DNA from: a bacterium UBP9_UBA1432 | Lineage (GTDB): Bacteria > Vulcanimicrobiota > Xenobia > Xenobiales > Xenobiaceae | Length of the DNA: 9,856 nt | Direction: 5' to 3' | Assembly: GCA_002329445.1 (NCBI GenBank) | Contig: DCTU01000367.1 | Location: 2,423 to 12,278, forward strand | Translations under genes and position numbers: made by a program | In this document: positions 1 to 6,427 of the stretch, piece after piece | How the letters are laid out: each line of letters starts with the position of its first letter | How positions within the stretch are numbered: the stretch's first letter is position 1 | The notes under the pieces: generated by a model | The model's database searches: none | What the model was told of the DNA's origin: nothing | Seen by the model: the letters and a program-made list of their open reading frames with translations, nothing else

Positions 1-383
1 ACCAGGGCCGGAATGACCGACTTCTCGGCGGCGTAGAAGAGCAGCGAGAGGGCCGAGATGGCGAAGGTCACCAGGTAGATCAGCCACTCTTGAAGGCTGT
101 GCAGGGCGAAGGAGATCGGCAGGACCAGCACCAGGACCGCTCGCATCCAGTCGCAGTGGAACATCAGCTTCCGGCGGTCGGCGCGGTCGACGGGGACTCC
201 GGCCACCCAGCCCAGCAGGGCGGCCGGCAGCACCTGGGCCAGGTAGACGCCACCGGTCGCCATGGCCGAGCCGGTGGTCTGCAGGACCAGCCAGGCCAGG
301 GCGATGTAGTTGAACTGGCTGCCCGTCTTGGACAGGAGCTGACCCAGCCACAAGAGCCGGAAGTCTCGGTGTCTCAGAACCAT
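1..383 (-). CDS. MFS transporter, N-terminal part (runs off left edge)
   Basis: Likely a drug or siderophore exporter of the major facilitator superfamily (EntS/MFS_3-like). Only the first 127 codons are present; the rest lies beyond base 1. The protein opens with MVLRHRDFRLLWLGQLLSKTG, the usual opening of this group, followed by hydrophobic segments at about residues 10-35, 40-63 and 82-125. The loop after the second helix carries the MFS motif A pattern (G62, D66-R67, R70-R71-K72), and D78-x-x-R81 follows. The ATG at 383 is chosen because family similarity begins exactly there and no in-frame start is seen in the codons just upstream. There is no clear Shine-Dalgarno sequence; a sigma70-like promoter ends nine bases before the ATG, so the mRNA may be leaderless. 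It is transcribed away from the metallopeptidase gene across a 0.9 kb gap. The family call is firm; the substrate cannot be read from this fragment. Confidence 0.85.
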   Translation of the reverse strand, partial: MVLRHRDFRLLWLGQLLSKTGSQFNYIALAWLVLQTTGSAMATGGVYLAQVLPAALLGWVAGVPVDRADRRKLMFHCDWMRAVLVLVLPISFALHSLQEWLIYLVTFAISALSLLFYAAEKSVIPAL

Positions 384-392
384 CGTCCCGAA

Positions 393-422
393 AGGATAGC
401 CTCGCCGTGCTCTTCCTGGCAA
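393..422 (-). promoter_or_regulatory. Possible sigma70-type promoter of the MFS gene
   Basis: Read on the minus strand, TTGCCA (422 to 417) and TATCCT (398 to 393) are separated by 18 bases. They match the -35 consensus at 5 of 6 positions and the -10 at 4 of 6. The ATG of the transporter begins only nine bases after the -10 box, so transcription would start at or a few bases before the start codon. This agrees with the missing Shine-Dalgarno sequence. It is a motif match only. Confidence 0.4.
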
Positions 423-467
423 GTCAGGCCATGCTCCCTGAATCCGCCGGTCCCACCCCCGTATCTG

Positions 468-518
468 AAGTTTCCGCCATGATTTGGTGGCATTTCCACA
501 AATTCACGGAGGAAACTT
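468..518. repeat. Nested inverted repeat (hairpin)
   Basis: The outer arms AAGTTTCC (468-475) and GGAAACTT (511-518) are perfect 8-base reverse complements. Inside them, TTTGGTGG and CCACAAA (from 483 and up to 502) form a second stem with one bulged base around a CATTT loop. The stretch is noticeably more AT-rich than its surroundings. It lies upstream of the MFS gene's promoter. Whether it acts as a regulator site, an RNA hairpin or a repeat-element remnant is unknown. Confidence 0.5.
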
Positions 519-595
519 GCCCTCACCAGGTTTGCAGACCAAAGACTGTCCCCGGATGCGGCACCGTCCGCAGCCCTCGCGCGTGGCCGTCTGCA

Positions 596-662
596 GGGCC
601 CCGGGCGTTCTCCATCCTCTTTCGCAGGAACTTCCTGCGAACCATGCCGGATCCCGGGGCCC
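596..662. repeat. 67-bp hairpin element with dispersed palindrome at its tip (copy 1)
   Basis: The outer arms GGGCCCCGGG (596-605) and CCCGGGGCCC (653-662) pair perfectly over 10 bases. A TCC/GGA pair (611-613 with 649-651) follows. After a 7-by-7 internal loop comes a perfect palindrome at 621-641: TTCGCAGGAA, one C, then TTCCTGCGAA. Read on the minus strand, the core is preceded by TCC and seven bases containing CATG, as in the copies at 8506 and 9796. The layout resembles REP- or MITE-type repeats, but no known family is recognised. Confidence 0.75.
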
Positions 663-666
663 GCTT

Positions 667-777
667 CCATCTTTCCCTGCCCACACCGGCTCAAGTCAGC
701 TTCTGTGCCTGCCGTGCCCCGCCACCCCACAGCCCGCCCCCATCTTTCTGCGCTCAGACCGGTTCACGTCAGCATCT
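667..777. repeat. Imperfect direct repeat pair, 73-base period
   Basis: The stretches 667-704 and 740-777 align without gaps and match at 30 of 38 positions. Both begin CCATCTTTC and both contain ACCGG-x-TCA-x-GTCAGC. They sit in the middle of the long gap upstream of the metallopeptidase gene. They could be paired protein-binding sites or the remains of a local duplication; no protein that binds them is known. Confidence 0.5.
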
Positions 778-851
778 TTTCAGAACAGACTGGTAGATTC
801 GGCCCAGGACAAACGAAGCGCCTCGTGTGGAGGCGGAAGGGGGGACCCGAA

Positions 852-1049
852 GTGTTTCAGGAAACGCTCAAGGTTTGTCGCGGCTGGAACGGCCGCACCG
901 GGGATCAGCGCTCCAGTTCGGCCGTCAACGCCGACCTGTGCAGCCGGATGGTGATGGACGCCAGCCTGAGCCGGGTCGCCCTGTGCGAAGAGCCCCCCAG
1001 CCTGGCGGAACTCCTCAGGCCCGACACCCTCTCCAGCGCGCTCTTCTGA
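852..1049 (+). pseudogene. Possible short gene or 3' remnant of a lost gene
   Basis: The stretch from about 918 to the TGA at 1047-1049 looks coding. Nearly every codon ends in G or C, and the peptide is ordinary in composition, ending in LAELLRPDTLSSALF. A GTG at 852, about eight bases after a G-rich run (GGGGGGA), would give a 65-residue product, but codon usage weakens toward that end. No family is recognised. Alternatives are a real small protein, the decayed end of a larger gene whose upstream part has been replaced by repeats, or a chance open frame in GC-rich DNA. The start and the status are uncertain. Confidence 0.3.
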
Positions 1050-1071
1050 CCCCTGCCGGGGGCCTCAAAGG

Positions 1072-1090
1072 GGCGGGCAAGTGGCCCGCC
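1072..1090. terminator. GC-rich hairpin, possible terminator
   Basis: GGCGGGC (1072-1078) and GCCCGCC (1084-1090) form a perfect 7-bp stem with an AAGTG loop, 22 bases after the TGA of the possible short coding stretch. No T-run follows, so factor-independent termination is doubtful. Its position after a putative stop is the main reason to list it. Confidence 0.3.
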
Positions 1091-1205
1091 GGGCACCCCC
1101 ACACCCCCTGCCCGCCTCCTGGGAACCTTTCCCCCTTCGTGTCGAACTCGTGGCGCCTGCCGGGCACCCCCCACACCCCCAGCCCTCCTCGGGAGGAATC
1201 CTCTC
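1088..1205. repeat. C-rich direct repeat pair, 71-base spacing
   Basis: GCCGGGCACCCCC followed by ACACCCCC occurs from 1088 and again, with one extra C, from 1159. Both copies run on into a CCTCCT-type segment followed by GGAA or GGAGGAA. The second copy ends in small overlapping palindromes (TCCTC-GG-GAGGA and GAGGA-A-TCCTC, about 1186-1204). They lie within 200 bases of the metallopeptidase start, in its presumed promoter or leader region. Confidence 0.45.
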
Positions 1206-1290
1206 TCCGCAACGCCAAACCCTGCGGTGGGGAATGGGGCGCTTCTGGCAGGCCCCTTCTGCTGGAAACGACGGGGAACGGGGCGGTGCG

Positions 1291-3426
1291 ATGCGAGTCG
1301 GGGTGGGTCTGCCCTCTGGTGACCAGGGCTCTTCGAAGGGCCCGGGCCCCTCCTGCTCCGGCGGAGGTGCCCTGAACCTCTGCCTGCGGGGCGTTCGAAG
1401 GGGGAGTCGGCTCGGGTCGGTCCTTCTCCTGCTCACGGGTCTGTGCCTGGTCCTCCTGGCGTTGAGCGCCCCTCCCTCCAAGGCTCAGTCTTCGGGCCAT
1501 TGGGAGCTGATCAAGACCGAGAGCACCGGGCAGAACATCCCGACCCCGGCGGCGCGATATCAGAATCGGGACTTCTACGAGGGAAAATCTGCCAACGGCC
1601 GGGTGGAGGGACACGCGACCTCTTATTATGATCAGAGCCGCGACACGCTGACCACCGACCTCGCCGGGTATATCTCCTGGACCCCACCGCCAGGCCGGGC
1701 TGCCCCCGGGGACTCCTGGGATGGCGCCTACGCCGGGGCGGTCACCAAGGACTACTCCATGTACCGGGCCTCGGGGCTGAACCAGACCTGGACCCTGTCG
1801 GTGGACACCGGCCATCGTTTCGTCGACACTCCCTCCGGGGTCGGCATCGGCTACTGGAATCAGCCGGTCGGCTTCTTCAAGACCAGCGACCCCCGGGCCA
1901 CCGTGCCCGCCAAGACCTCGGTCTTCACCTTCCCCGACCCGAAGGGCTCCTCAGCGGGCAACGGCTTTCTGGTCGTGCAGGTGAACCTCCAGTTGTCCAT
2001 GGGAGGCAGCGACAACTACAACTACTACTACAAGTGGGTCCAGGAGGGGCCCCGCGAGGTCAAGGGGCATCTGCGCTGCGTGGCCCGGAACAGCCACAAC
2101 GGGGCCGTCGAGGGGCTGGTCTGCAAGTTCCGGAACCTGGAGGATGACAAGACCTTCGAGCTGATCACGGGCAAGAACGGCGAGGTCAAGACCGGGGTCC
2201 AGGCCGTCACCCGCTCGGGGAAGCTCCGAGTGCGCCTGGAGAGCGTCGAGATCCACTCCAAGACCCGCTACGTCCTCCCCCTGGAAGGCACGGTGCCCTC
2301 CTTCTTGAGGTCGGGGCAGGTTCTCTCGAGGGCGCTCAAGCGCGATTTCGAGATGACCGAGCAGAACAACTTCATGGTGGAGGTTCCGGTCCAGGTCCCC
2401 CTGGTGAAGGTCTCCGTCCTTCCGCTCCAATGGGACTCCGCCGGGGAGCGCTGGCAGCGGGTCCCCTGCAACCTGCTGGTCCGGGGCGCCGACGGCGCCA
2501 AGCTCCTCCAGTGCGGGACCGACGCCTTCAAGGGCAGCGCCGACACGCTGGCCCTGGACCTCTACCTGCCGACCTCGGAGTTCCTCAAGGACCCCCAGAT
2601 CAGCTTCTTCGGGTATGAGCCCAAGCAGCGCCTGACCGATATCCAGCCCTTCAAGGTGCCCACCGCCAAGACGGCCTCGACTCTGTCGGTGATCACCTTG
2701 CAGCTCTGCGACACGGCGGCCCGGATTGCCCGCCTGAAGTTCCAGGTCTACCGGTACTTCCTGCCCCTGGTCGCCGAAGAGCGGGCTCGCCGCATCGCCG
2801 AGGTCCAGGTCAGTTTCGATCCGCGCGCGGGCAGCATCTCGTATCTGGATGGGGTCATCCGGATCCCCGGAGGCATCGACCTGACCAGTGACGAGTTCAG
2901 CGAGACCTTCATGCACGAGTGGACCCACCACCTGATGAGCATCCTGGGCCCGGACCCCGAGGTCGAGGACCTGCTGGGAGGTGCCCACGACGTCTGGACC
3001 CGGGCCGGGAATCCCGAGCTGGCCTGGGATGAGGGGCGGGCCCACTTCGTCTCGGTGCTGCTCTCGCAGGGGCTGAAGTTGCCTCGAAACCCGAAATCCT
3101 TCACCCGGGCCGGTGCCCAGGGGCGCCTGGGGGCGAACCCGGACGCGGGCGATCGCATCGAGGGGGTGGTCACGGTGGCCCTGCTGGACCTCTACTCGGC
3201 CTCGGGGTTCAAGAAGACCACCGAGGTGATGAGGAGCTTCCTGGGGGTCAACGACCACGCCATCGCAACCCTGGGGCACCCCCCACGCACCTCGGCGGAG
3301 TTCTTCCGGGTCCACACGGCCTGGCTCGAGGCCCAGCAGGCCGCCGGCAGGCTGGATCGGGCCACGGCCTCTCGGTTGCTCAGGACCGCGGACGAGGTCC
3401 GCAGGAAGTATCAGGTCGGCCCATGA
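1291..3426 (+). CDS. Secreted HExxH (gluzincin-like) metallopeptidase-family protein
   Basis: Predicted exported zinc peptidase of 711 residues if read from the ATG at 1291. A basic stretch (RGVRRGSR, about 33-40) leads into a hydrophobic core (44-58) and a likely signal-peptidase cut after S-K-A65. A beta-rich region follows, with a Tyr-rich patch near 241-249 and a carboxypeptidase-regulatory/Ig-like segment from about 257 to 320. The C-terminal third carries H542-E-W-T-H546 (HExxH) and, 35 residues on, W-D-E581-G-R-A-H. This fits a third zinc ligand in gluzincins, where an EG-x-A motif is common. Zinc binding and catalysis are inferred, and the substrate is unknown. The 43-residue n-region is long: a perfect GGAGGT (1363-1368) sits three bases before an in-frame CTG (1372), so translation may really start there. 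The stop overlaps the next gene's start (ATGA), which suggests translational coupling to the lipoprotein. Confidence 0.75.
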   Translation: MRVGVGLPSGDQGSSKGPGPSCSGGGALNLCLRGVRRGSRLGSVLLLLTGLCLVLLALSAPPSKAQSSGHWELIKTESTGQNIPTPAARYQNRDFYEGKSANGRVEGHATSYYDQSRDTLTTDLAGYISWTPPPGRAAPGDSWDGAYAGAVTKDYSMYRASGLNQTWTLSVDTGHRFVDTPSGVGIGYWNQPVGFFKTSDPRATVPAKTSVFTFPDPKGSSAGNGFLVVQVNLQLSMGGSDNYNYYYKWVQEGPREVKGHLRCVARNSHNGAVEGLVCKFRNLEDDKTFELITGKNGEVKTGVQAVTRSGKLRVRLESVEIHSKTRYVLPLEGTVPSFLRSGQVLSRALKRDFEMTEQNNFMVEVPVQVPLVKVSVLPLQWDSAGERWQRVPCNLLVRGADGAKLLQCGTDAFKGSADTLALDLYLPTSEFLKDPQISFFGYEPKQRLTDIQPFKVPTAKTASTLSVITLQLCDTAARIARLKFQVYRYFLPLVAEERARRIAEVQVSFDPRAGSISYLDGVIRIPGGIDLTSDEFSETFMHEWTHHLMSILGPDPEVEDLLGGAHDVWTRAGNPELAWDEGRAHFVSVLLSQGLKLPRNPKSFTRAGAQGRLGANPDAGDRIEGVVTVALLDLYSASGFKKTTEVMRSFLGVNDHAIATLGHPPRTSAEFFRVHTAWLEAQQAAGRLDRATASRLLRTADEVRRKYQVGP
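1363..1368 (+). promoter_or_regulatory. Shine-Dalgarno GGAGGT inside the annotated 5' end
   Basis: GGAGGT lies three bases before an in-frame CTG (1372) and fifteen before another (1384). Starting at 1372 would give a compact signal peptide (L-N-L-C-L-R-G-V-R-R-G then the hydrophobic core), more normal than the one read from the ATG at 1291, which has only a weak G-rich site. No ATG, GTG or TTG occurs in frame between 1372 and the hydrophobic core. The short spacing to 1372 keeps this uncertain. Confidence 0.4.
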
Positions 3427-4040
3427 GCAGGACCCCGTTGCGCCCCCTCTTCCGCTCCACCCTCCTGGTCGCCCTGGCTTCGTTGCTGCTGTGCACGGGC
3501 TGCTTCTGGGGAGGCTCCTCGCCTTTCGGCCAGGACCGCGATCAGGAGAGCCCGACGACCCGGGCCGAGCCGGACTCGGACTCCTTCGCTCTCTCCGGTG
3601 CCGGTGGGGAAGCCCTGAGTGAGGCGGCGCTGAACCCGCGCCTGCCCGGGAAGGAAGTGGGGGAGGACCCGGGCTCTCTCTACTACCTGGCGGATCCTGG
3701 AGACGACTCCTTCGCCCTGGCCGGCTTCGAGACGGAGGGGGCGGTCCGCTCTCCGGGAGAAGGCGCCCTGACGCCTCCGGCGCCCCCGATTGTCGCCCCG
3801 CCGACCAGACGGCCTCCTCCCGCCTGGACCCCTGAGGCTCCAGGGCCCGAAACCCCTGGGTTTGAGGTTCCTGGGCCCGAGTCGCCGCCCGACCGACTGG
3901 CGGAGGCCCGCCAGCGCAAGGAGAAGGCCTTCGAGCGCTACACCCGCCTGGTCACCACCGGAGGCGAGGGCGACGTCCAGGAGGCCCTGCGCGAGTACCG
4001 CGAGGCTGCGGCCCGTCTCAAGGAGCTGGAGGGGCGCTAG
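3423..4040 (+). CDS. Proline-rich predicted lipoprotein
   Basis: A 205-residue protein of unknown function. The N-terminus is basic (MSRTPLRPLFR), then hydrophobic, ending in LLCTG-C27. This is a usable lipobox, although Cys at -3 is unusual, so the mature protein is probably lipid-anchored at C27. The middle is low-complexity and acidic or Pro-rich, with small repeats (DSFALSG and DSFALAG; PGPETP and PGPESP), and is likely disordered. From about residue 155 a charged helical segment (ARQRKEKAFERYTRL ... EALREYREAAARLKELEGR) could form a coiled coil or a single TPR-like hairpin. The ATG overlaps the stop of the metallopeptidase gene by the ATGA arrangement, so the two are almost certainly co-translated. 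It may anchor or assist the secreted protein at the envelope, which is inference from context. No homologous family is recognised. Confidence 0.8.
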   Translation: MSRTPLRPLFRSTLLVALASLLLCTGCFWGGSSPFGQDRDQESPTTRAEPDSDSFALSGAGGEALSEAALNPRLPGKEVGEDPGSLYYLADPGDDSFALAGFETEGAVRSPGEGALTPPAPPIVAPPTRRPPPAWTPEAPGPETPGFEVPGPESPPDRLAEARQRKEKAFERYTRLVTTGGEGDVQEALREYREAAARLKELEGR

Positions 4041-4138
4041 GAGCGCCAGGCGGCAGCGCTGGTATAGGTGCGTGTGCACCGGACTGGAGGAACAGTCGAA
4101 ACCCGGGCAGGGATTGGCGGACCTGGCTTGAGGAAGCC
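4033..4138. terminator. Cluster of small hairpins between convergent genes
   Basis: Three perfect small stems occupy the 110-base gap between the lipoprotein and phosphatase genes. GGCGCT-AGG-AGCGCC (4033-4047) covers the lipoprotein stop codon, GGTGC-GTGT-GCACC is at 4067-4080, and GGCTT-GAGG-AAGCC is at 4125-4138. None has a T-run on either strand, so they are weak candidates for intrinsic terminators. The convergent position is what makes a termination role plausible. Confidence 0.3.
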
Positions 4139-4150
4139 CGAACGAGGGGG

Positions 4151-6427
4151 CTACCCGCCTTCCAGGCGCCGGGTCAGCGTCAGGCGGTTTCTTCCCTCCC
4201 GCTGCTCGTATTGGACCGAGTCCATCAACTCCCGCACCAGCAGCAGCCCCAGGCCTCCGACGGGTCTGTCGGCGAGCTCGGCCGTGACGTCCGGAGCCTC
4301 CACCTTCAGCGGATCGAAGCTCGGAGTGTCGTCCTCCACCACCAGTCTCAGGACCTGGCCTTCGAGGATGGCCTGCACCTCGATGCTGGACTCTTTCCCC
4401 TCCGGGCTCCCGTAGGTGACCAGGTTCGTCAGGACCTCCTCCAAGGCCACGTGGACATCGTGCAGCACGCTCTCCGGGATCCCGTGGCGGGCGGCGAATT
4501 CCCCCAGCTCGCGGTGGACTCGCGGCAGCTCCTCCAGGACCCCCCGCAGATTCAGGGTCAGCCTGGGACTGGGCCCCTCGGTTGCCCTTCCCAGGTAGCG
4601 CAGCGCCAGCAGGGTCATGTCGTCGGACTGGCCCGCTCCCTGCGAGAAGCGCTCCACTTCCTCCACCACCTGCTCCACCGCGGCGGAGGCGGGCGTCAGA
4701 CCGGTCTGCTCCAGGACTGCTTCCAGCCGTTCCTCCGAGAAGAGCCGACCCTCCATGTCCATGGCCTCGGTCACCCCATCGCTGTAGATCATGAGCCCCT
4801 CGCCCGGAGCGAGGGCCATCTCGAAGGTCTGATAGGTCTCGTCGGCGCAGACCCCCAGAGCCATGCCGCTCTGCTCGGCGACCGGAGTCACCTTTCCGGC
4901 CCGGACCAGGTACGGGGGGTTGTGGCCGGCGTTGGCGTAGCGGAGCCGGCCCGTCCTGGTCTCGAGGATGCCGTAGAAGAGGGTCACGAACATCAGCCGC
5001 TCGTTCCGGGCGGTCAGCAGTCGATTGACCCGCGTCAGGCAGTCGCCGGGAGCCTCGTCGCTCGAGGCCAGGGACCTGCCCAGGGCCTGGGTGAGGGAGG
5101 CGAAGAGGGCTGCCGCCATCCCCTTGTCCGAGACGTCGGCCAGGACGAAGCCGAAGTGCTCCTGGCCCAGGGCGAAGAAGTCGTAGAAGTCCCCTCCCAC
5201 CTCGCGGGCATGGGTGCACCGGGCGGCCAGGTCGACTCGGAGCTCGTCACGGAACGAAGGGATGATCCGAGGAAGGATCGAGTGCTGGAGGTCCCGAGCG
5301 ATTTTGAGTTCGGTCTCCATCTTCTCCTTGGCGGCGGTGGTCCGGGTCAGCTCGTCGATGTGCCGCCGGAGGTCCTGGAGCATCCGTCCGAAGGCCTCCT
5401 CCAACTGGCCGACTTCGTCCTCCGAGCTCGGAGGGGGCAGCTCACGGTCGAGATCCCCCCCGGCCACCTGGCGGACGGTCGAGGCCAGCGCGGAGATGGG
5501 GCGCACGATCGAGCGCGAGATGCGGACCACCACCAGGCCCAGCACGAGCAGGCCTGCCAGCGTCAGGAGGCCCAGCTTCCAGGTCAGCCCCCAGGCCGGA
5601 GCCATCACTTCGTGCGCGGGATAGACCAGCGCTAGTGAGATTCGCGTGCCGGGGACCCGGTCGACCAGCATCCAGGCAGGCCTGCGGTGCACGGGGTCCT
5701 GGATCAGGGCGACACCTGCCCGGGTGGTGGCGATCGGTGGGGCCAGGTCCCAGGTCTCCGGATTCACCAGCCCCGAATCCGGCCCGACGGCGAGTCTTCC
5801 ATTCGGGCCGATCAAGACGGCGTAGCCGGTCTTGCCGACCTTCAATGACTTCAGGTCGCGGGCCAGGAACGCGACGCCGAGATCCATGGAGAAGGCCCCG
5901 ACAACCTTCCCCTCTCGATGGAACGGCACCGTGCAGGTGAAGACCCGGGAGCCTTCGGTCTCGTGGATCGGCCCCCAGCGGGGGTTGAAGGTGCCTCCAT
6001 CCCAAGCGGTCACCTCGCTCTCCGCCAGGGGGCTCACGGAGTCCCCGGAACGACCGAAGCCGATCACGACCCTGCGCCGCCCGGGTCCTGGGGCGACGTC
6101 GAGGTGGACGGCCTCGATCTCCTGAAAGTGCAGCAGGATGGCCTGAAGGACGCTGCCGGCCTGAGGCAGGGAGGGGTCGGGCATGATCTCCAGCCCTCGG
6201 GCCACCGCGCCGGCGAGGTGGGCAAACCTCTGGAATTCGCGACCCATGCCGTCGGTGTAGCTGTCGGCCAGGGCCTGGGATTCCTCCCTGAGGTCCGAGA
6301 GGATCTCGCTCTGGGCCTCGATGAAGACCAGGACCATCATGCCCAGGAAGCACAGCACCGTGCTGCCCAGGACCAGGACGACCATCCTCGAGAGCAGGCT
6401 CTTCCGGATCGCAGGATCTGCTGGCAT
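4151..6427 (-). CDS. Cache-HAMP-SpoIIE serine phosphatase fused to RsbW-like ATPase domain
   Basis: Membrane sensor and signalling enzyme of 758 residues, acting in partner switching. Order: TM1 about 17-38; extracytoplasmic Cache-like sensor about 40-275; TM2 about 282-302; HAMP about 303-356; coiled linker with the usual I-A-R-D-L-Q motif (376-381); PP2C/SpoIIE phosphatase about 395-613; HATPase_c about 633-755. Phosphatase motifs are intact: GGDFYDFF (411-418), ADVSDKG (430-436), NAGHNPP (499-505), YSDGVTEA (548-555) and SDD (601-603), with metal-binding Asp residues. The ATPase N-box (E663/E664, N668) and the GGLGLLLV glycine loop (724-731) are present. The G1 box reads DDTPSFDP, with Thr where Gly is common. 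The ATG at 6427 is preferred over an in-frame GTG six bases upstream because GGAGG lies seven bases before the ATG and only one before the GTG. Likely substrate: a phosphorylated STAS protein, such as the one at 8028. It is divergent from the aldehyde dehydrogenase operon. Confidence 0.93.
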   Translation of the reverse strand: MPADPAIRKSLLSRMVVLVLGSTVLCFLGMMVLVFIEAQSEILSDLREESQALADSYTDGMGREFQRFAHLAGAVARGLEIMPDPSLPQAGSVLQAILLHFQEIEAVHLDVAPGPGRRRVVIGFGRSGDSVSPLAESEVTAWDGGTFNPRWGPIHETEGSRVFTCTVPFHREGKVVGAFSMDLGVAFLARDLKSLKVGKTGYAVLIGPNGRLAVGPDSGLVNPETWDLAPPIATTRAGVALIQDPVHRRPAWMLVDRVPGTRISLALVYPAHEVMAPAWGLTWKLGLLTLAGLLVLGLVVVRISRSIVRPISALASTVRQVAGGDLDRELPPPSSEDEVGQLEEAFGRMLQDLRRHIDELTRTTAAKEKMETELKIARDLQHSILPRIIPSFRDELRVDLAARCTHAREVGGDFYDFFALGQEHFGFVLADVSDKGMAAALFASLTQALGRSLASSDEAPGDCLTRVNRLLTARNERLMFVTLFYGILETRTGRLRYANAGHNPPYLVRAGKVTPVAEQSGMALGVCADETYQTFEMALAPGEGLMIYSDGVTEAMDMEGRLFSEERLEAVLEQTGLTPASAAVEQVVEEVERFSQGAGQSDDMTLLALRYLGRATEGPSPRLTLNLRGVLEELPRVHRELGEFAARHGIPESVLHDVHVALEEVLTNLVTYGSPEGKESSIEVQAILEGQVLRLVVEDDTPSFDPLKVEAPDVTAELADRPVGGLGLLLVRELMDSVQYEQREGRNRLTLTRRLEGG

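Larger units (their letters stand above)
384..1290. other. Long intergenic region rich in inverted and direct repeats
   Basis: This 907-base gap separates two divergent genes and holds no recognisable complete gene. From left to right it contains: a candidate promoter for the MFS gene; a nested hairpin at 468-518; a 67-bp hairpin at 596-662 with a dispersed palindrome at its tip; a pair of 38-base direct repeats (667-704 and 740-777); a small palindrome GTTTC-AG-GAAAC at 854-865; a possible short coding stretch ending at 1049; a GC hairpin at 1072-1090; and two C-rich direct repeats about 71 bases apart (from 1088 and from 1159). Base composition is less codon-like than in the flanking genes. 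It may be a repeat-laden control region, the site of a decayed gene, or a home for non-coding RNA; the sequence does not decide. Confidence 0.6.

Noticed and set aside
2011..2037. Tyr-rich run DNYNYYYKW as a special motif
   Set aside because: A single short compositional patch in a beta-rich secreted protein; no repeat or known signature.
1951..3315. 454-codon open frame antisense to the metallopeptidase
   Set aside because: The translation is biased toward Leu, Gly, Asp and Gln with no domain. The plus strand has the signal peptide, the HExxH motif and coupling to the next gene.
3411..5219. 602-codon minus-strand frame across the lipoprotein and phosphatase
   Set aside because: It is out of frame with the phosphatase motifs and antisense to the lipoprotein; its composition is Arg/Gly/Pro-rich.
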